Shown here piece by piece: positions 41,227 through 52,326 of a DNA stretch of 64,000 nt. Within the stretch, counting starts at the first letter, position 1. Every line of letters begins with the position of its first letter. The DNA comes from Buchnera aphidicola (Sipha maydis) (GTDB lineage: Bacteria; Pseudomonadota; Gammaproteobacteria; Enterobacterales; Enterobacteriaceae): contig NZ_CP097205.1 in assembly GCF_024029855.1 (NCBI RefSeq), positions 62,001 through 126,000 on the forward strand, read 5' to 3'. A model generated the notes under the pieces. It had not been told where the DNA came from. It saw only the letters and a list, made by a program, of their open reading frames with translations, and did not search any database. A program made the translations under genes and the position numbers.

Positions 41227-41477
41227 TAAATTTTAATACCATGAAAGTTACAATTAAAGATTATAAATGATTTTTTTAGATGTTTTGAAAATTCATATGT
41301 TGGAAAATTTTTTTTAATTTATATTGAATATTTTGATAATTTATATATTAACTTATATTATAATAATTCTTATATATTTTTGTTTTTTGTATTTTAAATT
41401 TAAATTATTAACTATATCATAATTCATTATAATAAAAAAAGTAAGGTATAGATTTTTAGAATATAAAGGAAAATATT

Positions 41478-42584
41478 TTGTTTAAAAAAAAAGTTATTGT
41501 TGCTATGTCTGGAGGAGTTGATTCATCTGTTTCTGCTTTTTTATTAAAAAAAAAATATCATGTGGAAGGTGTTTTTATGAAAAATTGGGAAGAAGATGAT
41601 GATTCAGAATATTGTCATTCTAAAAAAGATTTAGAAGATGCAAAAAATGTTTGTAAAACATTAAATATTTACCTTCATACAGTAAATTTTTCATTAGAGT
41701 ATTGGAATAATGTTTTTCAAAAATTTTTATCTGAACATCAAAAAGGAAGAACTCCAAATCCTGATATATTATGTAATAAAGAGATAAAATTTCATTATTT
41801 TTTAAAATTTTCTATAGAATATTTAAAAGCTGATTATATATCTACTGGTCATTATGCTATAAATTATTTTAAAAATAAAATGTTTTATTTATTAAAAGGA
41901 ATCGATAAAACAAAAGATCAAAGTTATTTTTTATATACTTTAACGCAAGATCAATTAAAAAAAATTTTATTTCCTTTAGGGTATTTAAAAAAGAACAAAG
42001 TAAGAAAAATAGCTAAAAAATTAAAATTATCTGTTTATAAAAAAAAAGATTCTACTGGAATATGTTTTATACAACCAAAATTTTATAAAAAATTTTTAGA
42101 TAATTATTTGACTGTTTGTCCTGGGTTAATTATGACTGTTAGAAAGAAAATTGTTGGACAGCATTCTGGTTTATTTCATTATACTTTAGGTCAAAGAAGA
42201 GGATTAAATATCGGTGGACTAAAAAGATTTTATAATATTCCGTGGTATGTTGTAGGTAAAGATATAAAAAATAATATATTAATTGTCACGCAAGGAAAAA
42301 ATAGTATTTATTTATTATCTAAAGGTTTATATATACATAAAATACATTGGATTAATCAAGAATTAATTGTTTTTCCTTTAAAATGTATGATTAAAACAAG
42401 ATATTTACAAAAAGAATGTCTATGTGTAATAAATAAGAATCATAAAAATGTTTTTAAAGTAATATTTAACTCTTATATTTCTTCAGTTACTCCTGGACAA
42501 TCTGCAGTTTTTTATTTAAATAATATTTGTTTGGGAGGTGGCGTGATTTCAAAAAATATTCCAATTAAAAATTTTTTTAAATAA
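41478..42584 (+). CDS. mnmA: tRNA-specific 2-thiouridylase MnmA
   Basis: Thiolates U34 in tRNA-Lys, -Glu and -Gln. 368 residues, as in E. coli. PP-loop SGGVDSS at 11-17; catalytic cysteines in [10 protein letters not shown] and STGICFI. The start is TTG at 41478, placed by AAAGGA (41465-41470) seven bases upstream; no ATG is available until well inside the PP-loop domain. hflD, between mnmA and purB in E. coli, is missing. Confidence 0.96.
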   Translation: MFKKKVIVAMSGGVDSSVSAFLLKKKYHVEGVFMKNWEEDDDSEYCHSKKDLEDAKNVCKTLNIYLHTVNFSLEYWNNVFQKFLSEHQKGRTPNPDILCNKEIKFHYFLKFSIEYLKADYISTGHYAINYFKNKMFYLLKGIDKTKDQSYFLYTLTQDQLKKILFPLGYLKKNKVRKIAKKLKLSVYKKKDSTGICFIQPKFYKKFLDNYLTVCPGLIMTVRKKIVGQHSGLFHYTLGQRRGLNIGGLKRFYNIPWYVVGKDIKNNILIVTQGKNSIYLLSKGLYIHKIHWINQELIVFPLKCMIKTRYLQKECLCVINKNHKNVFKVIFNSYISSVTPGQSAVFYLNNICLGGGVISKNIPIKNFFK

Positions 42585-42623
42585 TAAATATAAAATTATT
42601 TAATTTTTAAATAAGGGAAAAAT

Positions 42624-44003
42624 ATGATATTTTCATATTTAAAATCTATTTCTCCATTAGATGGTCGATATAATAAAATTACTAAGGGTTTAAGACAAAT
42701 TTTTAGTGAATATGGATTTATCAAATATCGAATAATGATCGAAATTTTCTGGTTAAAATATTTATCTAAAATTCCAGAAATTCCTGAAATATCATTAGAT
42801 GATGATAGTAATGATATATTAAATAATATTATTAAAAATTTTAATTTAAATGATGCAAATCAAATAAAAAATATCGAAAAATATACAAATCACGATTTAA
42901 AGGCTATTATTCTATTTTTAGAAAAAAAAATAAAAAAAATAAAAAATTCAAAAAAAATTATAGGGTTTATTCATTTTTCATGTACTTCTGAAGATATTAA
43001 TAATCTTGCTTATGCATTGATGTTAAAGAAAGCAAAAGAAAAATATATTTTGATATATTGGAAAAAGATTATTAAAAAAATGGATTATATGGCTTATAAA
43101 TATAGAAAAAATGTTATTTTATCTAGAACTCATGGACAACCTGCTACACCTTCTACTATAGGTAAAGAAATTGCTAATTTTTCTTATAGATTAAAAAGAC
43201 AAATGGAACAATTAAAAAAAATAGAAATATTAGGAAAATTTAATGGAGCAGTTGGATGTTATAATGCACATGTTTTTGCATATCCTGATTTAAATTGGGA
43301 AAAAATTAATCGATATTTTGTAGAATCTTTAAATATTACATGGAATCCATATACTACTCAAATTGAACCACATGATTATATATCAGAATTTCTATTATGT
43401 ATGTTTAGATTTAATACAATTTTAATTGATTTTAATAGAGACATTTGGGGTTATATTTCTTTAAAATATTTTATACAAAAGATTAATTTTCGAGAAACTG
43501 GTTCTTCTACTATGCCTCATAAAGTTAATCCAATTGATTTTGAAAATTCTGAAGGAAATTTAGGAATTTCAAATGCTTTAATACAACATTTTTCTTCTAA
43601 ATTACCTATTTCACGTTGGCAAAGAGATTTAAGTGATTCTACTGTTTTAAGAAATTTAGGAAGTATAATTTCTTATTCTATTATTAGTTATCATTTTAAT
43701 TTAATTGGCATAAATAAGATAAAGGTTTATAAAAAAAATTTATTAAAAGATTTAAAAAAAAATTGGGAAATTTTATTAGAACCTATACAAATAACTATGA
43801 AAAAAATGGGTATAAAAAATTCTTATGAAAAAGTTAAAAATTTATTTCGTGGGAAAAAAGTCAATTATAAAATTCTTAAAAAATTTATTGATAACTTAAA
43901 AATTTCCGATTTAGAAAAGTATAAATTATATAATTTAACTCCTTTCAATTATCTTGGTTTATCCATTAATCTTGCAAAAAAAATTAATTTATATAAATAT
44001 TAG
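42624..44003 (+). CDS. purB: Adenylosuccinate lyase
   Basis: Catalyses fumarate release from SAICAR and adenylosuccinate. 459 residues (E. coli 456). Signature GSSTMPHKVNPIDFENSEGN and the SRTHGQPATPSTIGKE block are intact. TAAGGGA precedes the ATG. Lies 39 bases after mnmA, so probably co-transcribed. Only the purB step of purine synthesis is encoded in this window. Confidence 0.97.
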   Translation: MIFSYLKSISPLDGRYNKITKGLRQIFSEYGFIKYRIMIEIFWLKYLSKIPEIPEISLDDDSNDILNNIIKNFNLNDANQIKNIEKYTNHDLKAIILFLEKKIKKIKNSKKIIGFIHFSCTSEDINNLAYALMLKKAKEKYILIYWKKIIKKMDYMAYKYRKNVILSRTHGQPATPSTIGKEIANFSYRLKRQMEQLKKIEILGKFNGAVGCYNAHVFAYPDLNWEKINRYFVESLNITWNPYTTQIEPHDYISEFLLCMFRFNTILIDFNRDIWGYISLKYFIQKINFRETGSSTMPHKVNPIDFENSEGNLGISNALIQHFSSKLPISRWQRDLSDSTVLRNLGSIISYSIISYHFNLIGINKIKVYKKNLLKDLKKNWEILLEPIQITMKKMGIKNSYEKVKNLFRGKKVNYKILKKFIDNLKISDLEKYKLYNLTPFNYLGLSINLAKKINLYKY

Positions 44004-44062
44004 TTTTAAAAAATATTTTTATAAAGTAAATTATTTTTTAAAATAATTCAATAGGTTCAAGA

Positions 44063-44833
44063 ATGAGTTTTTTATCTCAAAAAAAAATTTTAATAGTGGG
44101 ACTATATAATAAATTTTCCATTGCATACGGTATTGCAAAATCTATGCATTTTTATGGAGCAAAATTAGCATTCACATATAAAAAAAAAAAATATGAAAAT
44201 AAAATTAAATTTATCGCAAAAAAATTTAATTCGAATATTTTTTTTAAATGTAATTTTAAAAATGATATTGAAATAAAAAATTTATCTGTAAATTTAAAAA
44301 AAAAATGGAAAAAATTTGATGGTATTGTTCATTCTATTGCTTTTTTAAAAAAAAAATATTTTCATAAAAATTATATGCGTTTTATCAATCGAAAAGCTTT
44401 TATTGCATCTCATGAAATTAGTTCATATAGTTTTGTAGCATTAGCAAAATATTTTAAAAATAGTTTAAATGATAATTCGAGTTTATTAACTGTATCTTAT
44501 TTAGGATCAAAAAGGTTTATTCCAGGATATAATTTTATGGCTTTAGCAAAAGCTTCATTAGAAGCGAATGTACGATATATGGCGTGTTCATTAGGTCCAA
44601 AAATACGAGTGAATGCAATTTCTTCAGGACCAATTAAAACTATCTCTTCGTATAGAATTGATAATTTTAAAAAAATTTTATCTATTTATGAAAAAAATTC
44701 TCCTATCAAGAGAAATATATCTATTCGAGAAATTGGAAATTCAGCTTCTTTTTTAATAAGTGATTTAGCTTCTGGAATTACCGGACAAGTTATATATGTC
44801 GACGGTGGATTTAATATTATCGGAGTATATTAA
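44063..44833 (+). CDS. fabI: Enoyl-[acyl-carrier-protein] reductase (NADH) FabI
   Basis: Last step of each fatty-acid elongation cycle. 256 residues (E. coli 262). Catalytic Tyr146, Tyr156 and Lys163 (SYLGS, GYNFMALAKASLEANVRYMA) keep E. coli numbering. Position 93, glycine in E. coli (a triclosan contact), is alanine. The gene contains a 12-base A run (44180-44191) without losing frame. Follows purB by 59 bases. Confidence 0.96.
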   Translation: MSFLSQKKILIVGLYNKFSIAYGIAKSMHFYGAKLAFTYKKKKYENKIKFIAKKFNSNIFFKCNFKNDIEIKNLSVNLKKKWKKFDGIVHSIAFLKKKYFHKNYMRFINRKAFIASHEISSYSFVALAKYFKNSLNDNSSLLTVSYLGSKRFIPGYNFMALAKASLEANVRYMACSLGPKIRVNAISSGPIKTISSYRIDNFKKILSIYEKNSPIKRNISIREIGNSASFLISDLASGITGQVIYVDGGFNIIGVY

Positions 44834-45031
44834 ACTTTTATACAATATTTCAAGTTATAACAGTAATAATTTTAATTAATTTTATTAATTTAATATAATT
44901 TTGTTCTTTGATAAAAATAATAGTATATTAATTTTATATATTTTATATATAAAATATTAATATATCATGTAAATCTTTTATAAAAATTTTTAATAAAAAT
45001 ATTTTAAAATAATGTTTTAGGTAAAAAAATT

Positions 45032-46969
45032 ATGTTTCAAAAAAATAATGTTTTAATGAAATTAAAAAAACAATTTAAAATACATGCAAAAAGAGTAGAA
45101 GGTGTAGTTAAAAAATCTGAAAAAGGTTTCGGATTTTTAGAAATAGATTCTAAGATAAGTTATTTTATTCCTCCTAAAAAAATAAAAAAAGTTATACATG
45201 GAGATAAAATAATTGCAAAAATAGGATTTTCTAAAAATAGAGAAATTGTCATTCCTGAAAAACTATTAGAATCTTTTTTAACTATATTTGTTGGGAGATT
45301 GCAGATATTAAATAAAAAGTTTTTTATTATTCCAGATTATCCTTTGATTCATGAATGTATACCATGTACTTTTTTAAAAGATAATCTTTTAAATTTTGAA
45401 TCAGGAGATTGGTTTTTAGCAAAATTAACACAACATAAGTTAAAAGATAATAATTTTTTTCATGCAGAATTAATTAAATTTATTTCAAAAAAAAGAGATC
45501 CATTTGCTCGTTGGTGGGTAACTTTATCCAAATATAATCTAAAAAAAGAAGAACCAAAAGTAAACTTAGATAATCTTTCTATTTCATGTTCTGATCACAG
45601 ACAAGATTTAACTAATTTATCTTTTATTACAATTGATAATAAAAATACAAAAGATATTGATGATGCTTTATTTGTTAAAAAAAAAAGAGATAATTCTTTT
45701 CAATTAATAGTAGCAATATCTGATACAACTTCTTTTATAGATACTAATAGTGAACTCGATAATATTGCTTCTGAAAGAGGTTTTACAAATTATTTACCTG
45801 GATTTAATGTTCCGATGTTACCTAGAATTCTTTCTGAAAATTTATGTTCATTACAACCAAATGAAAAGCGTCCTGTATTAGCTTGTAAAATTTATATTTC
45901 TCAAGATGGTAGAATTAAAAATAAAAATAAATTTTTTATAGCTTGGATAAAATCTAAAGCGAAATTGTCATATAGTAATGTTTCTGATTGGTTAGAAAAA
46001 AAGAAATCTTGGATTTCTGATGATATAGCTGTTCAAGAACAGTTATTATTATTACATAAATTATGTTTGTCTCGGATGAAATGGAGAAAAGAAAATGCTT
46101 TAATTTTTCCAGAAAGAAAGGAATATAAATTTCATTTATCTAAAAAGTGTGAAGTTTTAAAAATTTCAATAGATCATAGAAGAATTGCTCATAAAATCGT
46201 AGAAGAATGTATGATATCTGCGAATTTTGTTGCTGGAAAATTTTTATCACAAAAAGAAGGTTTTGGATTATATAATAATCACTCTGGTTTTGATATCTCA
46301 AGCGCAAAAAATATTTCTCTTTTATTAAAAAAAAATAATATCTTTATCACGCCAAAAGAATTATTAACTTTAAAAGGTTTTTGTAAATTATATAGAATAT
46401 TAAAAAAGAAAAAATATAAATATTTAAATAGTCAAATAAAAAAATTTCAATCTTTTAGTGAAATTAGTTTTCTTCCAAATCCGCATTTTGCTCTTGGTTT
46501 GAAAAAATATGCAACATGGACTTCGCCTATTCGAAAATATGGAGATATTATCAATCATAGATTTTTAAAATCTATAATTTTAAATAAAAATCCTGTACTT
46601 TTAAAAAATAGTATTTTACAAAAAATATCTGATCAAAAGAGAAAACATAGATTATCAGAACGTGATATTGAAGATTTTCTATATATTCAATATTTTCAAA
46701 AAAATAATTCGTATAAAGAAATATTTGATGCAGAAATTATTGATATTTGTCGAGGAGGTATTAGAGCTAAAATCTTAAAAAATGGAGCAAATATATTTGT
46801 TCCTAAATCATTTATTTATTGCAATCGTTCTGTAATAGATTTAAACATAGATAAAGGAATAATTTATATTAAAGGAAAAGTTTTTTATAAAATTACAGAT
46901 ATTTTGAAAGTTCAGTTAACGGAAGTTAGAATGGATAAAAAAAGTATTATTGCTAAAATAATTATATAA
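45032..46969 (+). CDS. rnb: Exoribonuclease II
   Basis: Processive 3'-5' exoribonuclease. 645 residues (E. coli 644). Two cold-shock domains (KGFGFLEIDSKISYFIPP early) precede the RNB catalytic domain, in which Asp202, Asp208, Asp210 and Asp211 (TIDNKNTKDIDDALF) are all conserved; a C-terminal S1 domain follows. The TSPIRKYGD block is intact. It stands apart from fabI by 198 bases. Confidence 0.97.
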   Translation: MFQKNNVLMKLKKQFKIHAKRVEGVVKKSEKGFGFLEIDSKISYFIPPKKIKKVIHGDKIIAKIGFSKNREIVIPEKLLESFLTIFVGRLQILNKKFFIIPDYPLIHECIPCTFLKDNLLNFESGDWFLAKLTQHKLKDNNFFHAELIKFISKKRDPFARWWVTLSKYNLKKEEPKVNLDNLSISCSDHRQDLTNLSFITIDNKNTKDIDDALFVKKKRDNSFQLIVAISDTTSFIDTNSELDNIASERGFTNYLPGFNVPMLPRILSENLCSLQPNEKRPVLACKIYISQDGRIKNKNKFFIAWIKSKAKLSYSNVSDWLEKKKSWISDDIAVQEQLLLLHKLCLSRMKWRKENALIFPERKEYKFHLSKKCEVLKISIDHRRIAHKIVEECMISANFVAGKFLSQKEGFGLYNNHSGFDISSAKNISLLLKKNNIFITPKELLTLKGFCKLYRILKKKKYKYLNSQIKKFQSFSEISFLPNPHFALGLKKYATWTSPIRKYGDIINHRFLKSIILNKNPVLLKNSILQKISDQKRKHRLSERDIEDFLYIQYFQKNNSYKEIFDAEIIDICRGGIRAKILKNGANIFVPKSFIYCNRSVIDLNIDKGIIYIKGKVFYKITDILKVQLTEVRMDKKSIIAKIII

Positions 46970-47106
46970 AAAAAGATAATATTTTTCTTGATGTAAAATA
47001 TTTGAAATATTTTTTGTTTTAAACTTAAAATAAATTTTTTATAATAATTCTGTGATTGAATTTTTATTTTATTTATGAAAAATTTTTTATTTTATGAGGA
47101 AAATAT

Positions 47107-47730
47107 GTGAATACATTACATTGTGATTTTTTAATTTATATTAAATTTTTTTTTAATTTATTTATTTTAGTTAACCCTATAGGTATGATACCTATTTTTA
47201 CAAGTATGACAAATCGTTTTTCTGATTCTGAACGTCAGAAAATTAATTTTACAGCAAATCTTTCTGCATGTATTATTTTATGTATTTCTTTGCTTTTAGG
47301 AAAATTTATATTAAATTTTTTTGGAATTTCTTTAGAATCGTTTAGAATATCTGGAGGTATTCTTATTCTTATAATTGCAATTTCGATGATTCATAATAAA
47401 AATTTTTTTAACAAAAATAAAAAAAAACAAAAAAAAATTTCTTCAGATATTGCTATTATACCTTTATCTATACCATTAATAGCTGGTCCAGGTACAATTA
47501 GTTCAACAATATTATGGGGAACTAAAAATACACATTTTATAAATACTTTTTTATGTATTTTAGTTATTTGCATGTTTTTTGCATTGTGTTATATTATTTT
47601 TAAATTATCTCCTTGTTTTATAAAAATTTTAGGTAATCTTGGAATTAAAATTATTACAAAAATTATGGGTATTTTATTATTAGGATTAGGAATAGAATTT
47701 ATCACATCCGGTATAAAAGCTGTAGTATGA
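47107..47730 (+). CDS. MarC-family inner-membrane protein (YchE-like, UPF0056)
   Basis: Small integral membrane protein of unknown function. 207 residues with about six hydrophobic segments; IPIFTSMTNRF and PLSIPLIAGPGTIS are typical of the MarC/YchE family, and the C-terminal GIKIITKIMGILLLGLGIEF is well kept. The start is GTG at 47107 with GAGGA just upstream. YchE is the likeliest orthologue by length. No transport activity has been firmly established for the family. Confidence 0.88.
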   Translation: MNTLHCDFLIYIKFFFNLFILVNPIGMIPIFTSMTNRFSDSERQKINFTANLSACIILCISLLLGKFILNFFGISLESFRISGGILILIIAISMIHNKNFFNKNKKKQKKISSDIAIIPLSIPLIAGPGTISSTILWGTKNTHFINTFLCILVICMFFALCYIIFKLSPCFIKILGNLGIKIITKIMGILLLGLGIEFITSGIKAVV

Positions 47731-47834
47731 AAAAGATTGTTTTAGATATATATATCTACTTTATTTAAATATTTAATAATTTTTTACTATTTATTAAAAT
47801 ACGGAATAAAAAAAATAAAAAAATAAAATAATTT

Positions 47835-48503
47835 ATGAAAAAAATTTATATACGTAATTTTGGAAGAACTGAATGGAATTTAATTTCTAGTGCTATGCAT
47901 ATTTTTACAGAATCTCGTTCTAAAAAAACACCAGATGAATTATGGTTTACTGAACATAATTCTATTTTTACTAAAGGATTATCTGAAAATAATGAAAATA
48001 TTATTAAAGAATATTTTAATATACCAATTGTTCAATGTGATCGAGGAGGAAAAATTACATATCATGGACCAGGTCAACAATTAATATATATTTTAATTAA
48101 TTTTAGATTAAATAAAATAAAAATTAGAAATTTTATTTTTCTTATTGAACAAGTAGTTATTAAAACATTAAAAGAATTTTCTATTTTTTCCTATAATATT
48201 CCAAAATTTCCTGGAGTTTATATTAATAAAAAAAAATTTTGTTCTATTGGTTTGCGTATTAAAAATAGTTGTTCTTTACACGGAATTTCATGTAATATTA
48301 ATACCAATTTAGATTATTATAAATATATACAACCTTGTGGAAATAAATTTATACAAATGATTAATTTATGCGATATAAATCCACACATAACAATAGATAT
48401 TTTCCGAAAAAAATTTATTAAAATTTTTTTGAGCGTGTTTAAATATCAAGCAATTTATAAATCTTCATATAATTTTCTTCATAAAATATATAATATCTTT
48501 TAA
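47835..48503 (+). CDS. lipB: Octanoyl-[ACP]:protein octanoyltransferase LipB
   Basis: Transfers octanoate from ACP to lipoyl domains. 222 residues (E. coli 213). Active-site Cys168 (QPCG) and Lys134 (NKKKFCSIGLRI) are present, as is the substrate-pocket motif RGGKITYHGPGQ. Neighbour lipA performs the next step; both serve AceF Lys41. No strong ribosome site precedes the ATG. Confidence 0.96.
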   Translation: MKKIYIRNFGRTEWNLISSAMHIFTESRSKKTPDELWFTEHNSIFTKGLSENNENIIKEYFNIPIVQCDRGGKITYHGPGQQLIYILINFRLNKIKIRNFIFLIEQVVIKTLKEFSIFSYNIPKFPGVYINKKKFCSIGLRIKNSCSLHGISCNINTNLDYYKYIQPCGNKFIQMINLCDINPHITIDIFRKKFIKIFLSVFKYQAIYKSSYNFLHKIYNIF

Positions 48504-48592
48504 AGATAATATATTTTACAGAAATATTTATGCAAATGTTTAAATAAAATAATTTTTTATCATGATTTTGATATTAATTTGAGATTTTATAT

Positions 48593-49453
48593 ATGTTAAA
48601 TAAACCAAATTGGATAAAAATAAAATTTCCTTCTGATTCTTCTCAGATTAAGAATATTAAAAAAATTTTGAATAAATATTCTTTAAATACTGTTTGTCAA
48701 GAAGCTCAATGTCCCAATTTAACCGAGTGTTTCAATAATAAAACTGCTACTTTCATGATTTTAGGATCTATTTGTACAAGAAAATGTCCTTTTTGCGCAG
48801 TTAATAAAGGAAGACCTTTAAATATTGATAAGGATGAACCCCGTAGATTAGCTCGTGTTATTTCATATATGAATTTAAAATATGTTGTTATAACATCTGT
48901 TAATCGTGATGATTTAAAAGATGGAGGATCTATTCAATTTTTAAAATGTATTAGAAAAATAAGACAGATAAAAAATATTAAAATTGAAATATTAGTTCCA
49001 GATTTTCGTAGAAAAATAAATATTGCTTTAGAAATTATAGGAAAAAGTTTACCAGATGTTTTTAATCATAATTTAGAAAATGTACCCAGATTGTATAATC
49101 GTATTCGTCCAGGAGCAAATTATTTAAATTCTTTAAAACTATTATATAATTTTAATAAAAAATTTCCAGAAATTCCAACAAAATCAGGATTAATGGTAGG
49201 TTTAGGAGAAACTAATAAAGAAATTTTTCAAGTTATGCAAGACCTTTATGATAATGGTGTATCTATGTTAACTATTGGTCAATATCTTCAACCGAGTAAA
49301 AATCATTTTCCTGTTCAAAGATATGTCAATTTTTTAGAATTTGATCAAATAAAAAGAAAAGCTTTTTCTATAGGTTTTAAATATGTGTTTTGCGGTCCTT
49401 TAGTAAGATCTTCATATCATGCGAAAAATCAATATATAAAAAATAGTTTATAA
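48593..49453 (+). CDS. lipA: Lipoyl synthase LipA
   Basis: Radical-SAM enzyme that inserts two sulfurs into the octanoyl arm. 286 residues (E. coli 321); the difference is a missing N-terminal extension. Auxiliary cluster cysteines 35, 40 and 46 ([12 protein letters not shown]), radical-SAM cysteines 61, 65 and 68 (CTRKCPFC), and the C-terminal RSSYHA serine ligand are present. Lies 89 bases after lipB. Confidence 0.97.
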   Translation: MLNKPNWIKIKFPSDSSQIKNIKKILNKYSLNTVCQEAQCPNLTECFNNKTATFMILGSICTRKCPFCAVNKGRPLNIDKDEPRRLARVISYMNLKYVVITSVNRDDLKDGGSIQFLKCIRKIRQIKNIKIEILVPDFRRKINIALEIIGKSLPDVFNHNLENVPRLYNRIRPGANYLNSLKLLYNFNKKFPEIPTKSGLMVGLGETNKEIFQVMQDLYDNGVSMLTIGQYLQPSKNHFPVQRYVNFLEFDQIKRKAFSIGFKYVFCGPLVRSSYHAKNQYIKNSL

Positions 49454-49489
49454 TTTTCATATCAAAGTTTTTTCTAAAGAGGTTTTAAA

Positions 49490-50212
49490 TTGTTATATAA
49501 AAATATTAAAAAAAAAGTTTTTACAAAAATTATTATTGCTTTAGATTATTCAAATGAAAAAAAAGCTTTAAATCTCATTAAGATATTAGATCCACAAATT
49601 TATAAAATTAAGATTGGGAAAGAGATGTTTTTTTTATTAGGAATAGATTTTGTAAAAAAAATTATTAATTTAGGATTTAAGGTTTTTTTAGATTTAAAAT
49701 TACATGATATTCCAAATACTGTTTTTAAAGCAATTATTTCACTTTCTAAACTAAATTTATGGATGATTAGCGTACATGCTTTGGGAGGAAAAAAAATGAT
49801 GGAATTTGCGAAATCTGCTGTTTCTTATTTTCAAAAAAAACCTCCTTTACTTGTTGCTATAACTGTTTTAAGCAGTTTATCAGAATTTGATATGCAAGAA
49901 TTAGGGATTTTTAATGCAATTAATAAACAAGTTTTATTATTATTAAAATTATCACAAAAAGTAGGTTTAGATGGAATCGTATGTCCAGGAAATTCCGTAA
50001 AATATATTAAAAACTCTTTAAAGAAAAATTATAAAATTATTACTCCTGGTATTCGTCTAGAAGAAAGTTCATTAAATGATCAAAAAAATGTTATTACTCC
50101 TGAACAAGCAATAACTTATAAAATAAATTATATTGTATTAGGAAGAATTATTACTTGTTCTAAAAATCCTCTACAAGTTTTAAAAAAAATTAATTCATTA
50201 ATTATGAAATAA
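49490..50212 (+). CDS. pyrF: Orotidine-5'-phosphate decarboxylase
   Basis: Final step of UMP synthesis. 240 residues (E. coli 245). Catalytic Asp-Lys-Asp network in FLDLKLHDIPNT; the phosphate-binding TPGIR and VLGRII segments follow. The start is TTG at 49490, with AGAGG (49478-49482) seven bases upstream; no ATG occurs before the first conserved strand. It is near lipA, and an imperfect hairpin ends the unit. Confidence 0.95.
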   Translation: MLYKNIKKKVFTKIIIALDYSNEKKALNLIKILDPQIYKIKIGKEMFFLLGIDFVKKIINLGFKVFLDLKLHDIPNTVFKAIISLSKLNLWMISVHALGGKKMMEFAKSAVSYFQKKPPLLVAITVLSSLSEFDMQELGIFNAINKQVLLLLKLSQKVGLDGIVCPGNSVKYIKNSLKKNYKIITPGIRLEESSLNDQKNVITPEQAITYKINYIVLGRIITCSKNPLQVLKKINSLIMK

Positions 50213-50219
50213 AAATTAT

Positions 50220-50283
50220 ATTACTCACAATAATAAATTTTTTTATAAAAAGAAATTTTTTCATTTGTGAGCAATTAAATTTT
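50220..50283 (+). terminator. Imperfect hairpin terminator after pyrF
   Basis: Arms 50220-50230 and 50265-50275 pair at 10 of 11 positions around an AT-rich 34-base loop that can itself fold; TTTTTT follows at 50280. It sits between the convergent pyrF and sppA and may serve pyrF. Confidence 0.6.
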
Positions 50284-50293
50284 TTACAGAATT

Positions 50294-52165
50294 TTATTTT
50301 TCGAAATATATGAATCTTCGTTCTGGATGATTGATAATATAAATTATATCTGTGTATTTTTCATCAAATTTTATTTGGTTGAATATATCTTTTGATAAAT
50401 ATGTTTTCATTATATTGATAATAAATTTTTTTATATACTCGTTAGATATAGCATGTGCATCAGAAATATTTGTATTGTTTTGTTGTGTATTTAGAAAAAT
50501 TATGTGAGCAGACTTCGTTTGTATCATATTTTTTGCTTTGTCAATAGCATGATCTAAGTCTCCAATTTCATCTACTAATCCATTATCTTTTGCTTGTGTT
50601 CCTGTCCATACTTTACCTTGAGCAATTTTTTCAACTTGTTTGATAGTTAAATGTCTAGATTCAGATACTATTTTTAAAAATTTTTGATAATTTTTTTCAA
50701 TACTTTGTTGTATTAATTTTTTAGCTTCTGGTGATAATTCTTTTGTAGGATCTATTTTATTAGGTATATTTGGAATTTCAACACCATCATAGTTTATTCC
50801 AAGTTTTTTTAAACATTTTTCAAATGTACAAATTATTTTAAAGACTCCAATCGATCCAGTAATCGTTGACTGATCAGCAATAATGTAATCTCCAGCTGTT
50901 GAAATCCAATATCCTCCAGAAGCAGCAACTCCTCCCATTAATATTATTACTGGTTTTTTAGAAGTATTTTTAAAATTATTTATTTCTTTTCTTATTTTTT
51001 CTGATTCATATACTCCGCCTCCAGGACTATTTATATATAAAATTAAAGCTTTAATATCATTATTATTTTTTGCAAATTCTATTTCTTCAATTGTTTTATC
51101 GATATTAATTCTATTTTTTTCACGCTGGTCGCTGATGAGCGTTCCGTTATTTACAATTACCGCTATAGTTTTATCTGAATCTTTATTTTGTTCTTCAATA
51201 ATCTTTTTATTATATTGATATATACTTATGGATGGATAATTTTCATTTTTAATGAATTTAGAAAATTTTTTATGGATTATTTGTTCAGCTGTTTTTTTTG
51301 TAATAACAAAATCTACTAAACCACATGAGCAAGCAAATTGTGCTAAATCTTCTTCTAATATTTTTTTCTTATAATTTTGGTTTAAAAAATAATCAAAAAT
51401 TAATTTTTGTGAAATATTTCTATTTTTAGAAATGTCTAAAGTATAATTATTCCATAGACTGTTTATATATTTAAGTTCAAATTTTTTTACATCTTCAGGA
51501 GTTTTATCTTCGGATAAAACGTCTGGAGCAGATTTATATTTCCCTTCTTTAAAGACATGAACATGAATTTCGAATAATTTTAGAAAATTTTTCAAAAAAA
51601 ATTTTTTATGAGATATTCCCTCTAAATCAACACTTCCGTGATTTTCTAAAAATATTGAATCTGCAAAACTAGCTAGATAGTATTGTGCTTGATTATATGA
51701 TGCTGCTTCAACATAAATTGGTTTTTTTGCCTCATGTATTTTTTGTAAATATTTTCCGAAATAAGATAGAGATGCAAAACTTCCTCCTTGAAAATCCTTT
51801 AAATCTAATAATACTCCTTTGACATTTGGATCTAAAATAGCATTCTTCATTTTATCGACTAAAACAAATACAGAATTTGGATCGAGTTCATCAGAAGTAT
51901 GATTTTTTTTATGTGATGATGATAATATATGATATTTAGAAATATGATAGTAATCTTCTTTTAATTTACCATGAAGATCAATTCTTAATATTCCAGGGGA
52001 AGTTAAATAATTCGGTTTAATGAAATAAAAACGGTGCACTACAACAAAAATACTTATTAAAAATAAAATTGCTAAAAAAATGTTTACAAAGATATTTTTT
52101 ATGTATCTTATACACGTAATAATTAATAAAAAAAAGTTTGTTAATGTTTTCGATATTGTTTTCAT
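50294..52165 (-). CDS. sppA: Signal peptide peptidase SppA (protease IV)
   Basis: Inner-membrane Ser/Lys protease that degrades cleaved signal peptides. 623 residues (E. coli 618). One N-terminal membrane segment (about 26-46), the lysine of the general base in FKEGKYKSAPD in the N-terminal half, and the nucleophile in GGVAASGGYWIS in the C-terminal half; both halves share the ClpP-like fold. The catalytic set seems complete. It may have gained importance if degP is truly missing. Confidence 0.95.
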   Translation of the reverse strand: MKTISKTLTNFFLLIITCIRYIKNIFVNIFLAILFLISIFVVVHRFYFIKPNYLTSPGILRIDLHGKLKEDYYHISKYHILSSSHKKNHTSDELDPNSVFVLVDKMKNAILDPNVKGVLLDLKDFQGGSFASLSYFGKYLQKIHEAKKPIYVEAASYNQAQYYLASFADSIFLENHGSVDLEGISHKKFFLKNFLKLFEIHVHVFKEGKYKSAPDVLSEDKTPEDVKKFELKYINSLWNNYTLDISKNRNISQKLIFDYFLNQNYKKKILEEDLAQFACSCGLVDFVITKKTAEQIIHKKFSKFIKNENYPSISIYQYNKKIIEEQNKDSDKTIAVIVNNGTLISDQREKNRINIDKTIEEIEFAKNNNDIKALILYINSPGGGVYESEKIRKEINNFKNTSKKPVIILMGGVAASGGYWISTAGDYIIADQSTITGSIGVFKIICTFEKCLKKLGINYDGVEIPNIPNKIDPTKELSPEAKKLIQQSIEKNYQKFLKIVSESRHLTIKQVEKIAQGKVWTGTQAKDNGLVDEIGDLDHAIDKAKNMIQTKSAHIIFLNTQQNNTNISDAHAISNEYIKKFIINIMKTYLSKDIFNQIKFDEKYTDIIYIINHPERRFIYFEK

Positions 52166-52326
52166 AAAATTCGCTTAATAATGTTGATTTTTTTAAAAAA
52201 ATTTTATATATTGAAATTATTTTTAAATGTTTTTTTTAAATATAACATATTTAAAATACAAATAATAAAATAATTTTTTAAGAAATTTAAAATTTTTATT
52301 AAAAATAAAATAGTTTATTTTTTGTA